Positions 23,937-34,588 of a stretch of DNA of 64,000 bases are shown here, one piece after another (the first letter of the stretch is position 1; the number at the start of each line of letters is the position of its first letter). The DNA is taken from positions 81,526,910 to 81,590,909 of the forward strand of contig CM065682.1 in assembly GCA_017654935.2 (NCBI GenBank). Direction: 5' to 3'. Source of the stretch: Phymorhynchus buccinoides. Taxonomy: Eukaryota > Mollusca > Gastropoda > Neogastropoda > Raphitomidae. The translations under genes were made by a program, and so were the position numbers. The notes beneath the pieces were generated by a model that saw nothing but the letters and a program-made list of their open reading frames with translations, was not told where the DNA came from and did no database searches.

Positions 23937-24369
23937 AGGACAAAATGGCTCCAAATTATAGACCTGTTAGCTTAACGAGTATCACTTGCAAAATCTTAGA
24001 GTCTTTTATTAGAGATGCCTTCACTAACCATATGAACGATAATAACCTGTATGTTGATTGTCAGCATGGTTTTAGAAGTAAAAGATCATGTACATCACAG
24101 CTTTTGGAAGTTATGGAGGAAATAACAGAATTACTAGATAATAATGACTGTGTTGATATTGTATACCTAGACTTTAGGAAAGCTTTTGATAGCGTACCAC
24201 ATGGAAAGCTTTTGATAGCGTACCACATGGAAAGCTTTTGATAGCGTACCACATGGAAAGCTTTTGATGATCTTATGGAATAGTTGGAAATCTATATGTA
24301 TGGATTAAAGACTTTTTATCTGGACGTACTCAGAAAGTTAGAGTTGGAAATAAGTATTCAGCCGAGGCA
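23937..24369 (+). pseudogene. LINE family G RT, N-terminal part
   Basis: Reads from MAPNYRPVSLTSITCKILES to YLDFRKAFDSVPHGK. A 26-bp tandem triplication then breaks the frame. The frame resumes at about 24270 as GNLYVWIKDFLSGRTQKVRV and ends in KYSAEA at the L1 insertion point. Confidence 0.8.
24172..24266. repeat. 26-bp tandem repeat inside LINE RT, ~3.5 copies
   Basis: AGCTTTTGATAGCGTACCAC plus ATGGAA repeats exactly at 24181, 24207, 24233 and partly at 24259. It duplicates codons for AFDSVPHGK but in a 26-bp period, so the reading frame shifts with each unit. Perfect identity implies a recent event. Confidence 0.9.
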
Positions 24370-24605
24370 GGAGACTTCCGGTTCCACTCGAAGTCGAGTG
24401 GCCGCATGCCTTTGTTTTCCTGATTCAATCCGTGTAATCAACGTTCAATCCAAAACTTCAAGTGTCTTTTTCGTGTGTGCTGTGTCAGAGTAGAATAAGT
24501 GGTTTCGTTTCTCGTGTTTAGTTTAGGTAAATAGGCCCAGAAAGTTGATAATCCCGATCCAGTTTTACACCACGTGCTGGGGTGCCAGCCGGCACCGCCG
24601 GCAGC

Positions 24606-25640
24606 ATGGCGGAAGCACAAACGATTGCTGAGCCTGTGTTTCTAGTCAACAAAACCCTGCCAGCGGCAGACCAAGTGCCTTATACTGTCGCATAACTGTG
24701 CGAGAATGCCGAGAAATCTAGTGGTAGAGGAAGTGTGGAGGGTGCCCAAAGAGTGGGTGGACTTTGGCGAGTGTATGCCAAGACATCAGCCGCTCGGGTC
24801 GCCCTCCTCACGAAAGGAATAACACTTAGGGAGGTTCAGATCCAACCACGGGACTCCAACCCTTTCACCATCAAAGACAGTGACGGAAATGAAAGGGAAG
24901 TACCCTCAGTAAAATTGATTATTGGGGGTCTTTCTTTCTCCGCCCCTGCAGATGCAGTAGCGGAGACATTGACCAAATTGGGTGTGACACTACGTTCCCA
25001 CATCATGGACGAGAAGGACAGAAAACCAAACGGTCAGCTTACGCCATGGAAAACGGGACGGAGGTTTGTGTACATCGAACCTCCGTCAAAACCCCTCCCC
25101 AAAACGGTACAGATCGGGGTGTGTACTGCCACTCTGTACCACAAAGGGCAGAACACTCCCACGTGTTCGCGCTGCCTGGAAACTGGACATCACATCAGTG
25201 GCTGCAGCAGTGAAACACCGCGCTGCCGTGCCTGCTACACGTTTGGCCACAAACGGGGGGATCCCCAGTGCTCCCTTGCTCCACCCTATCCCCTTGCCCA
25301 TCCATCCCAACCTCCTACCCCTTCCTCTCCGCCTCCTCCCCCACCACCCCCACCACCCGCCCCATCCCCTACAGCCAAGCAAGCTGAAGATAAGAAAGAC
25401 AACAAGGGACAAGATTCATCACAACAGCGTAAACAAGGAACGCTGAAGGAGTTCGCCTCAAGCCAGCAGCGCAGGTCGACCACGCCCACAAAAGGCAAGC
25501 GGAGCAGGTCCCTGTCTGCCCAGCGCAGTCCCAATGTTTCAGCGAAAAAAGCACCAAGAAACAACGCGACGCGTGACTGCGGAGCAGAACCAGCAGCACA
25601 ACAAAAAGAAAGGGAAGAACCAGCTGATACCGGAACCTAG
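24606..25640 (+). pseudogene. L1/Tx1-like ORF1 protein with one in-frame stop
   Basis: The frame opens at ATG 24606 (MAEAQTIAEPVFLVN), meets TAA at 24693-24695 after codon 29, and continues in the same frame without further stops to 25640 (344 codons in all). After the stop come GSVEGAQRVGGLWRVYAKTS, a nucleic-acid-binding-like region, and two CCHC knuckles CSRCLETGHHISGC and CRACYTFGHKRGDPQC. A proline-rich stretch (about 25300-25365) and a basic, Ser/Gln-rich tail follow. The next internal Met, at 24735, could start a 301-residue protein that keeps both knuckles, so partial function is possible. It probably binds element RNA. Confidence 0.8.
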
Positions 25641-25814
25641 CCCTTCCCCTCTCCCCACCACACCCTCTTCCCTTACGAATGTAGCATGAACACGGACTAA
25701 AACGAGTTTCGATTGCCGACTATGACTCTACGAAATGGCTTTCCTTCTTATCTTCTACCCCTCCCCTCCCCTCCCCCCGCATCCCCCCCCCCCTTTTTTC
25801 CCTTTTTTGTTTAC

Positions 25815-25817
<3 letters not shown>

Positions 25818-25903
<86 letters not shown>
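25818..25903. repeat. (CT)n in L1 inter-ORF spacer
   Basis: About 43 CT dinucleotides between ORF1 and ORF2 of the 6.5 kb LINE, following C-rich sequence at 25758-25800. Confidence 0.95.
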
Positions 25904-25907
<4 letters not shown>

Positions 25908-25957
25908 TTTCTCCTTTGTGTGTACCATGGCATCTCAAGCTTTGACTATGCATTGCC

Positions 25958-28900
25958 ATGGATAAGCTACGAATTCTAACACTGAATGCACGTGGGCTCA
26001 AAAACAAGAAGAAAAGATACAGCATTTTTCAGCTTCTAAGAAAAGAAAAACACGATATTATCGCTCTTCAGGAAAGCCACATTTCATCGAATAAAGAAGC
26101 CGAAAACTGGGAACTACAGTGGGGAGGAAAACTGTTTTACTCACTTGGCACCAATCACAGCTTAGGCCAAGTGTTTTTAGTCTCCAAACAAAAAGCGGAA
26201 CAGGCACAGTGTGTTTTTAAAAGCGATCGCATTTTACTAATCAAAATATGCTCAGGCAATAATTCAATCTTCATCGCCAACATATATGCACCACAGTCCG
26301 TAACTGATAAGATAAACTTTTTCACAGAAATCAGGAACACTCTCAGCACCCACACTGAACCCGATTCTTCACTTATTTTGTGTGGTGACTTTAACACAGT
26401 CATGTGTAATGAAGCTGACATAATTTCAGGGGAAAACCACAATGAAAGAGAAGTAGAGGCTTTCACCCAGTTGGCCTCACACCTAGACCTTCACGACAGC
26501 TGGAGAATCCTGCACCCAACAGAAAAACAATACACATGGAGTCGTAATCACCCCTTCATAGCAAGACGCATTGACTATATTCTTACATCAAACAATCTAC
26601 TGCCTTATGTGGAACAAAGCCAGATAGTCTCCTTTCCACATTCCGACCATAGACCTGTGGCAATAACCCTCGCTTTCCACAATTACCAGAAAGGGCCATC
26701 ATACTGGAAATTCAATAACAGCCTGCTAAAAGACCAATCATATGTAGATCAATTAAATACTGTTATAACTAACTTTGACCAAGAATATATCGATCTAAGT
26801 CCCCACGATAAGTGGGAACTCTGCAAAGTAAAAATCAGAGAACACTCAATATCATATTGCCAAAACAAACAACGCCAAAAACGAGACAAGCTGAAAGATC
26901 TTCACAGAAAGCTGACGGTCATTGAGAGTCAATTAGCAGAAAACGCTGGTAACCACGCCCTCCAAACAGAAATGATGAAACTTAAAACTGAACTAGAACT
27001 GCAGGCGCTTTCTAAGGCACAAGGGGCCCAGACAAGATCCCGAATCAAGTTCATAGAAGAGGGTGAAAAAAACACGGCCTACTTTTTTAGCTTAGAGAAA
27101 ATAAATTCATCAATTAATACAATTACGCGTTTACAAACTGACAGAGTATTTGTCACAGACCAATCAAGTGTTCGTAACGAGCAGGTCCGCTTCTATACAC
27201 AATTATACAGAAAAGAACAGGAAGATCATGAGTTAAGTGATACCTACATTGCAGACTTCCTGGGACCTAACTCTTCAATCCCAATGTTAGATGAAGATGA
27301 TTCGCAAACATGTGAAGAGCAGATGACTGAATCTGAAATAACAGAGGCCCTGAGGCAGCTCAAAAACGGATCAGCACCTGGATGTGATGGCCTCACTACC
27401 GAATTTTACAAATTTTTCTGGCGTCGATTAAAATCAATGGTCATTCACTCATTTCTCTACTCATTTGAAACAGGCCGCGTTTCTGAGACACAGCAGAAAG
27501 GCACAATCATTTTGATGCATAAAGAAAAAAATCTTCCTAGGGACCAGTTAACCCATTGGCGCCCAATCACTCTACTCAACACAGACTATAAAATTTTAGC
27601 AAAATGTTTTGCAAGCAGACTTAATTTAGTGTTAGAAAAACTAATATCAAAAGACCAGTGTGGTTTTATGAAAGGACGTAATATAGCAACAATTATTCGT
27701 ACCATAGACGATACAATAAACTTTTTGGATGTTGAAAATCTTCCTGGTGTTATGGTTGGAATAGACTTTACAAAAGCCTTCGATACGATCTCAAAGTCGT
27801 TTATAAATGATACATTGAAGCACTATGGTTTTGGTCGCAACTTTCAACGATGGATAAAGACCATTCTAGCCCAATCCAAAAGCTCAATCAATCACTATGG
27901 CTGGATATCTGAACCATTCGAGGTAGAAAGAGGTATTCGCCAAGGATGTCCCTTGTCCCCTCTGTTATTCATTTTAGCTGCAGAAATATGTGCCATAAAA
28001 ATTAGAGACAGTCCAGAAATAAAAGGCATTACTATTCCTTCTATAAGTAACGACGATGAAAGGCAAAATGCAATCAAAATTCAACAGTTTGCGGATGACA
28101 CTACTCTACTCCTAAAAGATAAAGAAGATCTAGCAGCTGCTCTCAAAGTCTTCCAAAGTTTTGACAGGATTTCAGGACTGCAAATAAATAAACAGAAAAC
28201 AGAAGCTATGTGGCTTGGAAGAGAAAAGCACAATGAAAACAAGTACTTTGGTTTAAAATGGGTAAAGCTACTGAAAATCCTGGGAATACACTTTAGAAGT
28301 GATATGAGAGCAGGTAACATCGACAATAACTGGTCCACCAAAATAGACAATATGAGAAGAAAAATACAACAATGGTCACGGAGAAATTTGAGCATATACG
28401 GGAAAATTCTTGTTGTTAAATCACTACTCATTTCCCAGTTTACGTATGTTATGCAATCAGTTGGTATTCCAGAAGAAATATTGAAAGAAATTAATAAAGA
28501 CCTGTTCAAATTTATATGGAAAAAGAAATACAACAATAAAAAGGCCTTTGAAAAAGTAAAAAGAAGTGTAGTTACCCAACAAACCCAACATGGTGGACTT
28601 GGCATGATAGACATAAAAGAGCTCCAAGAAGCCCTATTACTGACATGGATCCCAAAACTGCTCAATGAAAACTCGGCCAGTGGCTGGAAACTATACCCAG
28701 CCTATATTCTACAAAAAATAGGAAAAGACTTGGATATATTCAGTACAAACTTTTCACCAAAGCGTATTAGTCAAGTTTTGAAACAACAAGGTCCCTTTTG
28801 GCAGCGGGTCTTGCAATCCTGGGCAACTGTACGACACAAAGCAAACCTCAACGACGACCAGAACCTATATCTAAATTCAGCTTTGTGGCATAACCAAAAC

Positions 28901-29707
28901 TTTCAATATCAAGGCCAGTGTCTGATTATGAAAGACTGGATTCATAGCAAGATGTACACTATTCAGGACATTATCGACGAGACAGGTCAGGTTTTGTCAT
29001 TCGACCAAATTCAAGAAAAAGTAGGAAGAGCTGCACACAGGATTTTAGAATACAATGCCATTAGATGTGCTTTCCGTTCAGCAGAAACGAGAAACAGACT
29101 TCGACTGTATGAAAACAACGATGTCAACCCTCTCAACATTACATTAATCGGTCGCCCGCTCCAAACTCTGAAATGCAAGGATTTCCGAAAGATTATAGCA
29201 ACAGATTCACAACCCTGCGCAATCAACTTTTGGAAGAGGAAATTGGGCATTGAGATAACGAAGCATCATTGGACCGCCACCTTTGACTGCACCAAAGAAA
29301 CTAGACTGAGAGTACTGCAATGGAAAATTCTACACAACATTTATCCAACAAACATTCTTCTCAATAAATTGGGCCTGACTAACTCCAACAAATGTAACGT
29401 TTGCCAGACAGATCAAATAGACTTTATTGAACACTTCTTCTTCCACTGCCCTAAGATAAACCCCATCTGGGAGCTGGTAGAAAAAGAAATTCAGTCCAGA
29501 ACAGGAAACTCAATCAGAATAACAATGCCAGTCGCCCTCCTAGGTTTCAGCGACAACAGTGTGTCTAATAGGGACAAAACATTCATTAATTTTGTAATAA
29601 TAGTGGCAAAAATGTGCATAAGTAAACATAGGTATGGAGATAGATATCAACCTACTCTTTTACTGGAAAAAGAACTTAATCTCAGAAGAAAAGGCCTCAA
29701 CTTCTGA
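25958..29707 (+). CDS. L1/Tx1-like ORF2: APE endonuclease + reverse transcriptase
   Basis: One uninterrupted frame of 1249 residues, near the usual length for this clade. Endonuclease: N10 (LTLNARGL), E39 (ALQESH), D144 and N146 (CGDFNTVM), D230-H231 (SDHRPVAI). RT: APGCDGLTTEFYKFFW, WRPITLLNTDYKILAKCFAS, QCGFMKGRNI, GIDFTKAFDTISKSF, GIRQGCPLSPLLFILA, the catalytic FADD at residues 711-714, and a thumb region. The C-terminus carries a zinc-binding-like CNVCQTDQIDFIEHFFFHC. It would nick target DNA and prime reverse transcription in the nucleus. All visible catalytic residues are present, so it may be active. The start is the ATG of MDKLRILTLNARGL, directly at the endonuclease N-terminus. Confidence 0.95.
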   Translation: MDKLRILTLNARGLKNKKKRYSIFQLLRKEKHDIIALQESHISSNKEAENWELQWGGKLFYSLGTNHSLGQVFLVSKQKAEQAQCVFKSDRILLIKICSGNNSIFIANIYAPQSVTDKINFFTEIRNTLSTHTEPDSSLILCGDFNTVMCNEADIISGENHNEREVEAFTQLASHLDLHDSWRILHPTEKQYTWSRNHPFIARRIDYILTSNNLLPYVEQSQIVSFPHSDHRPVAITLAFHNYQKGPSYWKFNNSLLKDQSYVDQLNTVITNFDQEYIDLSPHDKWELCKVKIREHSISYCQNKQRQKRDKLKDLHRKLTVIESQLAENAGNHALQTEMMKLKTELELQALSKAQGAQTRSRIKFIEEGEKNTAYFFSLEKINSSINTITRLQTDRVFVTDQSSVRNEQVRFYTQLYRKEQEDHELSDTYIADFLGPNSSIPMLDEDDSQTCEEQMTESEITEALRQLKNGSAPGCDGLTTEFYKFFWRRLKSMVIHSFLYSFETGRVSETQQKGTIILMHKEKNLPRDQLTHWRPITLLNTDYKILAKCFASRLNLVLEKLISKDQCGFMKGRNIATIIRTIDDTINFLDVENLPGVMVGIDFTKAFDTISKSFINDTLKHYGFGRNFQRWIKTILAQSKSSINHYGWISEPFEVERGIRQGCPLSPLLFILAAEICAIKIRDSPEIKGITIPSISNDDERQNAIKIQQFADDTTLLLKDKEDLAAALKVFQSFDRISGLQINKQKTEAMWLGREKHNENKYFGLKWVKLLKILGIHFRSDMRAGNIDNNWSTKIDNMRRKIQQWSRRNLSIYGKILVVKSLLISQFTYVMQSVGIPEEILKEINKDLFKFIWKKKYNNKKAFEKVKRSVVTQQTQHGGLGMIDIKELQEALLLTWIPKLLNENSASGWKLYPAYILQKIGKDLDIFSTNFSPKRISQVLKQQGPFWQRVLQSWATVRHKANLNDDQNLYLNSALWHNQNFQYQGQCLIMKDWIHSKMYTIQDIIDETGQVLSFDQIQEKVGRAAHRILEYNAIRCAFRSAETRNRLRLYENNDVNPLNITLIGRPLQTLKCKDFRKIIATDSQPCAINFWKRKLGIEITKHHWTATFDCTKETRLRVLQWKILHNIYPTNILLNKLGLTNSNKCNVCQTDQIDFIEHFFFHCPKINPIWELVEKEIQSRTGNSIRITMPVALLGFSDNSVSNRDKTFINFVIIVAKMCISKHRYGDRYQPTLLLEKELNLRRKGLNF

Positions 29708-29867
29708 ACAGGCCTAAACCAGACTACCTTTAAAACAGCCCCCACCCCCATGAACTAGCGCACGACACACGTGCGAAGCCTATCTCACCAGTATTAGCAA
29801 CATAGCGAGACGAAGAGAGAGAACCCGAGCACGACGAATATGTATGTAGTCATTAGTTAACCTACCA

Positions 29868-29871
<4 letters not shown>

Positions 29872-29956
<85 letters not shown>

Positions 29957-29959
29957 GGA

Positions 29960-30019
<60 letters not shown>

Positions 30020-30048
30020 GAGGGAGGGAGGGAGGGAGGGAGAGAGAG

Positions 30049-30126
<78 letters not shown>
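29872..30126. repeat. (GA)n in L1 3'UTR, ~255 bp
   Basis: Nearly pure GA with GGAG interruptions at 29941-30050. It lies within the 3'UTR of the inserted LINE. The remainder of the 3'UTR (30127-30892) has no recognisable feature. Confidence 0.95.
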
Positions 30127-30129
<3 letters not shown>

Positions 30130-30892
30130 AAGGTGGATTGAGTTTGTAGATGAAAAGTTTAGTATTAGCATATACTTGACCTAATGCATGGAAACGTAGT
30201 TTTTGCATGATTGTGTTCAAAATAAAAACAGAACAAAAAAGAGGAAACCCAAATTCGAGAGATGATGAGAAAACGAGGGGAATCTAATATTCAAAATTTG
30301 CATGGCATGAGAGAGAGAATGTAGCAAGCTGTAAGTCTACACCTCCTTCGCCCACAGTCGCCTTCAACCACAAGACAGCACCAAGATTCCACCTATGATC
30401 AGCCAATGATGCCAACCCACTAGGCTAGCCTACACAACCAACCCACCGCTATCCTGCGTACCCCCACTCAACTGAACGAGCCCGCATAGTAGCCTATAGG
30501 CCCTAGTAAGCAGCCATAGGCCAATGACTACAGACCACCACCGTCAAGCGAACAACTTTGCCTGCAGCCAACACACGGCACGAGCAACGGAGCCTAGCCA
30601 AGCCTGACTGAGCGACCAAAGACCTAGGCCCAGGGGCCTACTGGGAAGAAACAAGACAAGACGGAAACAGGGGCCTGCAAGTGGAAAGAGCATGAGAGTG
30701 AGAGTGTGAGAGAGCGAGTGAGAATGTGAGTTTAATTTTGCTAGGCCCACTAGAATAATGCATGCATAAACCATGTCCATGACTATTGTGTATATGATTT
30801 AAAAAACAAAAACAAAAACAAAATATTAGGAAAGATTCCCCAATTCTGCTCCTTCTCACGGGAAGTAGAAAAACAGTCAAACTCTGATCTCG

Positions 30893-30914
30893 AAAAAAAA
30901 AAAAAAAAAAAAAG
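30893..30914 (+). other. poly(A) tail of the L1-like LINE
   Basis: Uninterrupted A run joining directly to the right target-site duplication, as expected of target-primed reverse transcription. Confidence 0.9.
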
Positions 30915-32296
30915 TATTCAGCCGAGGCAAAGGTTCTTAGTGGAATCCCCCAGGGGAGTATCCTAGGTCCCACTTTGTTTACCATTTTTATTAATGACCT
31001 ACCCGATTGTGTACATTCGTCATGCCAAATTTTTGCTGATGACACCAAAGTTTATAATAAATCATGTAACAGTAACTTACTACAAAAGGACTTAAATAAT
31101 TTGCAAGAATGGACAGAACAATGGAATATTTATTTTAACACAGGTAAATGCAAGGTTATGCATGTGGGTAAAAAAATCCAAGTGTTGATTATAATATGAT
31201 GAATGACAATATGGCGTGTCCAGTAACAAAATGTGAAAATGAAAAAGACTTAGGGGTAACTTTCGATAAGGATTTCTCATTTGACAAACATATTCAGAAC
31301 TGTATTAATACTGCTAATAAGATGATTGGTTTAATTAAAAGAACCTTTGTAAATATTGATCAGGATATATTTATCAAATTATACAAGACCCCACTTAGAA
31401 TATGGAAACATCATATGGTTCCCAAAGTATAAATACCAGTCATCAGCAATTGAAAAAAAGCAACGCAGAGCAACAAAACTTGTCAAGGGATGTAAAAATA
31501 TGGATTATTATATACACAAAGAAAAAAGTTAAGCACCCCTTAGCTATTACAAGGCTACCATTATTCCGTTATAAGCAGGGTTGAAGCAGTCATCCAGGCA
31601 CAGGGAGGAAACACACGCTACTGAACTTTGATTTGCCAAATGAGTTTTGGACACTCCTCATGACGTTTTCCCACAATAATTAACTTTTGATATAGCCATA
31701 TGAAATTGTTACATTGATACTTAAAAATGGTATTTTTAAAATTGAAAATGACAACCCTTTTTGTTTCAGAATATGAGAATGCATTTGTAAAACCATACAT
31801 TAAATTATGCGTTTTCTTATAGTCAGATAGTCAAACTTTCATTTACCAATCAATGTTGTTTCATTCTTTATTGATTATTTGCAAAAAATCTCGATTTCAT
31901 CTCACCTACAGCAAAAAAGTGGTGGGGTGCTTAACTTTCTTCTTTGTGTATAGTAGACTTAAATACCTAAACCTGTTTTCTCTCAAAGGAAGAAAAATTA
32001 GGGGGGATCTCATTGAGGCCTATAAAATATGCAATGGTCAAGTTGACTTGTCTTGGAAAAAATTCTTTGATTCTCCTCAATATGATCTAACAAGGAATGC
32101 ATATGGTAACGTTTTTATTAAAAGGTTCAATGCTAATATAAGAAAAAATTGTTTTAGCATCCGTGTTGCTAACTTGTGGAATGAGTTACCTATTAATCTT
32201 CTAATATGTGCACCTGATACTAACACATTCAAAAATTGCTTGGATGATTCTCAAAAATATTTAAATATGTTTAGAAGCTTTGATAATCGATTTTAA
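30913..32296 (+). pseudogene. LINE family G RT catalytic core and C-terminus
   Basis: After the target-site duplication the frame resumes with KVLSGIPQGSILGPTLFTIF and the catalytic FADDTKVY. There is a frameshift near 31185 (resuming MACPVTKCENEKDLGVTFD) and another near 31405. A MITE at 31513-31950 interrupts after NMDYY. The C-terminus resumes at RLKYLNLFSLKGRKIRGDLI and stops at 32296. Sequence to 32399 is probably its 3'UTR. Confidence 0.8.
31513..31950. mobile_element. 438-bp mariner/Tc1-type MITE, 27-bp TIRs, TA duplication
   Basis: The terminal inverted repeats are 31513-31539 and 31924-31950, starting TACACAAAGAA, with one mismatch in 27. TA flanks both sides (31511-31512, 31951-31952). 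Removing the element and one TA makes the LINE reading frame continuous across the site (Tyr-Tyr | Ser-Arg), which fixes the boundaries precisely. The interior is AT-rich and non-coding. Confidence 0.9.
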
Positions 32297-32405
32297 TTAG
32301 GAAAATTGACCGTAATGCATCTTGACCATATTTTCATTGTAATACTGTATGCATACGATGGGACTAGACACAAAGTATAACAGCTTATTTTGCCCCTACC
32401 ACTAC

Positions 32406-33228
32406 TATGGCATTCCAAACGTCAAACAATTATTTGCATGATTTTTAGTGGTAAAATGAGGCACTTTCCTCATTCTGTGCACAGAATTCATTCTGTGGCA
32501 CACACAATTCATTCTGTAGGACAGAATTCATTCTGTAGTACAGAATTCATTCTGTGCACACAATGTATTCTGTGGGATGCACATTTCATTTTCTGCGCAG
32601 AATGAATTCTGTGTCCCACAGAATAAATTTTGTGCACAGAATGAATTCTGTCATACAGAATGAATTCTATCCTACAGAATAAATTATGTCCTATAGAATG
32701 AATTCTGTCCTATAGAATGTATTCTGTGGGAAACACAATTCATTCTATGGAGAACGACGCTCACTTGAGGAGCTTAGTAGGTCAATGTCTAACACCCGTG
32801 ATGTCACTTTGTATGCGAATGAGCCTCGTTCTCCATAGAATGAACTGTGTTTCCGACAGAATGAATTCTGTTAGCACAGAATTTATTCTGTAGGACAGAA
32901 TTCATTCTGTGCACAAAATTTATTTTGTGGGACACAGAATTCATTCTGCGCACAAAATGAAATGTGTATCTCACAGAATAAATTTGGTGCACATAATGAA
33001 ATATGTGTCTTATAGAATTAATTGTGTCCTGTGTCCTACATAATGAATTCTGTCCTACAGAATGATTTGTGTGTGCCACAGAAATGAATTCTGTCGTACA
33101 GAATGAATTCTGTCCTACAGAATGAATTGTGTGCACCACAGAATGAATTGTGTGCACAGAATGAGGAAAGTGCCTCATGTTACCTCTAAAAATCGTGCAA
33201 ATAATTGTTTGACGTTTGGAATGCCATA
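32406..33228. mobile_element. 823-bp palindromic element with GAATTCATTCTG word arrays
   Basis: Arms at 32406-32755 and 32826-33228 are inverted copies, starting TATGGCATTCCAAACGTCAA and ending with its complement, around a ~70 bp spacer. Both arms consist largely of repeats of the self-complementary word CAGAATGAATTCTG and variants. A 6-bp CACTAC flanks both ends (32400-32405, 33229-33234) as a candidate target-site duplication. Non-coding. Superfamily unknown. Confidence 0.8.
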
Positions 33229-33334
33229 CACTACTACTACAAAATCTTTTTCCTCATTGCATACTTCAATTTTGTTTGTGTCATTTATTGTCATGAAATA
33301 CTCATACTTGGGAATCTTTTTTCCTATGTGCATT

Positions 33335-34256
33335 ATTTTGCATTTCTGGATGTTAAAATACAAATTCCATGTCTCTGACCAATTATGTAATGCATATAAA
33401 TCTGCTTGTTATGTGTCTCTATTGGAGTATGGTATACTTTAGTATCATCTGCAAATACTTTGCATGTGCTATTTACCTCTTCTGGCAGATCATTTATGAA
33501 TATTAAAAATAGTGTTGGACCCAATATACTACCCTGGGGCATTCCACTAACCACCTTTGCTTCTCCTGAATAAGATGTACCTACACGTACTATCTGTGTT
33601 CTGTCTAATAAAAAGCTTTTAATCCATTTTAACAACTTTCCCCCAATCCCATAGGCCGCTAATTTAATCAATAATCTTTGATGAGGAACCGAATCAAAGG
33701 CCTTTCTGAAGTCTAGGTAGATAACATCTATACTTTCTCGTTTGTCAACTAAGCTTGTAAAATCTTCCATAACTTGCAGTAGCTGAGTAATGCAAGATCT
33801 TTTACTTCTAAACCCATGTTGACAATCACTAAATAACTTATTTTCTTTAAAATACGTAACAACATTATCTCTTACTATTGACTCAAATACTTTACAAGTT
33901 ATATTGGTTAGACTTACAGGTCTGTAATTTTCTGGGTGTGACTTGCCTCCTTTCTTATATATAGCTATTACCTCAGCTTTTTTCCAATCCTCTGGGATTT
34001 CTCCCCCTTCAATAGTTTTACAAAATATGTTAGTTAATGGTACATGTAAGACACTTGCTAATTCTCTTAGCACTCTGGCTGGTATTTTATCTGGTCCCTG
34101 AGCTTTAGAGGCATCAAGATTTTCAACTTCCTTCTTTACAATTTCTTCATTTATTTCAATGTCTTCTAATTTATCTCCATTAGATTTTGATTCTTGTTCA
34201 ATTACAGGTATTTGTATCTTCTCTTGTGAAACTGAATACACCTGAAAAGAAGTCAT
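33335..34256 (-). pseudogene. LINE family G reverse transcriptase, minus copy
   Basis: About 307 codons: DASKAQGPDKIPARVLRELA, ENYRPVSLTNITCKVFESIV, DCQHGFRSKRSCITQLL, DVIYLDFRKAFDSVPHQRL, VVSGMPQGSILGPTLFLIF and the catalytic FADDTKVY. The frame then slips. A downstream frame (33363-33235) gives MYFNIQKCKIMHIGKKIPKY. An upstream frameshift lies at about 34257. Both main catalytic Asp blocks are preserved, but the ORF is broken. Confidence 0.85.
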
Positions 34257-34357
34257 TTAGCGTATTAGCTTTATCCTCGTCTTTTGTGGCCATATCCCCA
34301 TTTTCTTTTTTTTAAGGCACTAATTCCTGTTGACATTTTTAACTTTTCATGAACATA

Positions 34358-34530
34358 CAGTGGAATCCGCTTAATCGGACACTTTTGGGACCAGGAAAAA
34401 TATGGCCGATAAAGCGAATCGGACGATAAAACGAACATGGAGATACTGTATGACGCAATTATGCAAGTCAAAAGCAATGACGTCAAAATTAAATGTTGCA
34501 GTTCAAATTCAAATTCTTTCCCTTTTTGTG

Positions 34531-34588
<58 letters not shown>

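Larger units (their letters stand above)
24370..30912 (+). mobile_element. full-length L1/Tx1-clade LINE with 18-bp target-site duplication
   Basis: A 6543 bp element lies between exact 18-bp duplications AAGTATTCAGCCGAGGCA (24352-24369 and 30913-30930). Layout: 5'UTR of 236 bp, ORF1 (24606-25640, one in-frame stop), a (CT)n-bearing spacer, intact ORF2 (25958-29707), a 3'UTR with long (GA)n, and a 3' poly(A) at 30893-30914. It interrupts a family-G LINE RT between KYSAEA and KVLSG. The intact duplication, poly(A) and ORF2 indicate a young insertion. Two ORFs with CCHC knuckles in ORF1 and an APE-type endonuclease fit the L1/Tx1 group. Confidence 0.95.
23937..32399 (+). mobile_element. CR1/Jockey-type LINE (family G), plus copy split by two insertions
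   Basis: Element parts are 23937-24369, 30913-31512 and 31951 to about 32399. Removing the L1-like element (24370-30912) and the MITE (31513-31950) makes the RT, thumb and C-terminal text collinear: MAPNYRPVSLTSI, CQHGFRSKRSC, YLDFRKAFDSVPH, KYSAEA / KVLSGIPQGSILGPTLF, FADDTKVY, KDLGVTF, NMDYY / SRLKYLNLFSLKGRK, ANLWNELP. It is 5'-truncated. The clade name is tentative. A convergent copy of the same family is at 33235-35900. Confidence 0.8.

Noticed and set aside
25286..25599. Minus-strand Gly/Trp-rich ORFs over ORF1
   Set aside because: Antisense shadows of the proline-rich part of LINE ORF1.
28081..28665. 194-codon minus ORF within LINE ORF2
   Set aside because: Antisense shadow of an intact 1249-codon RT ORF.
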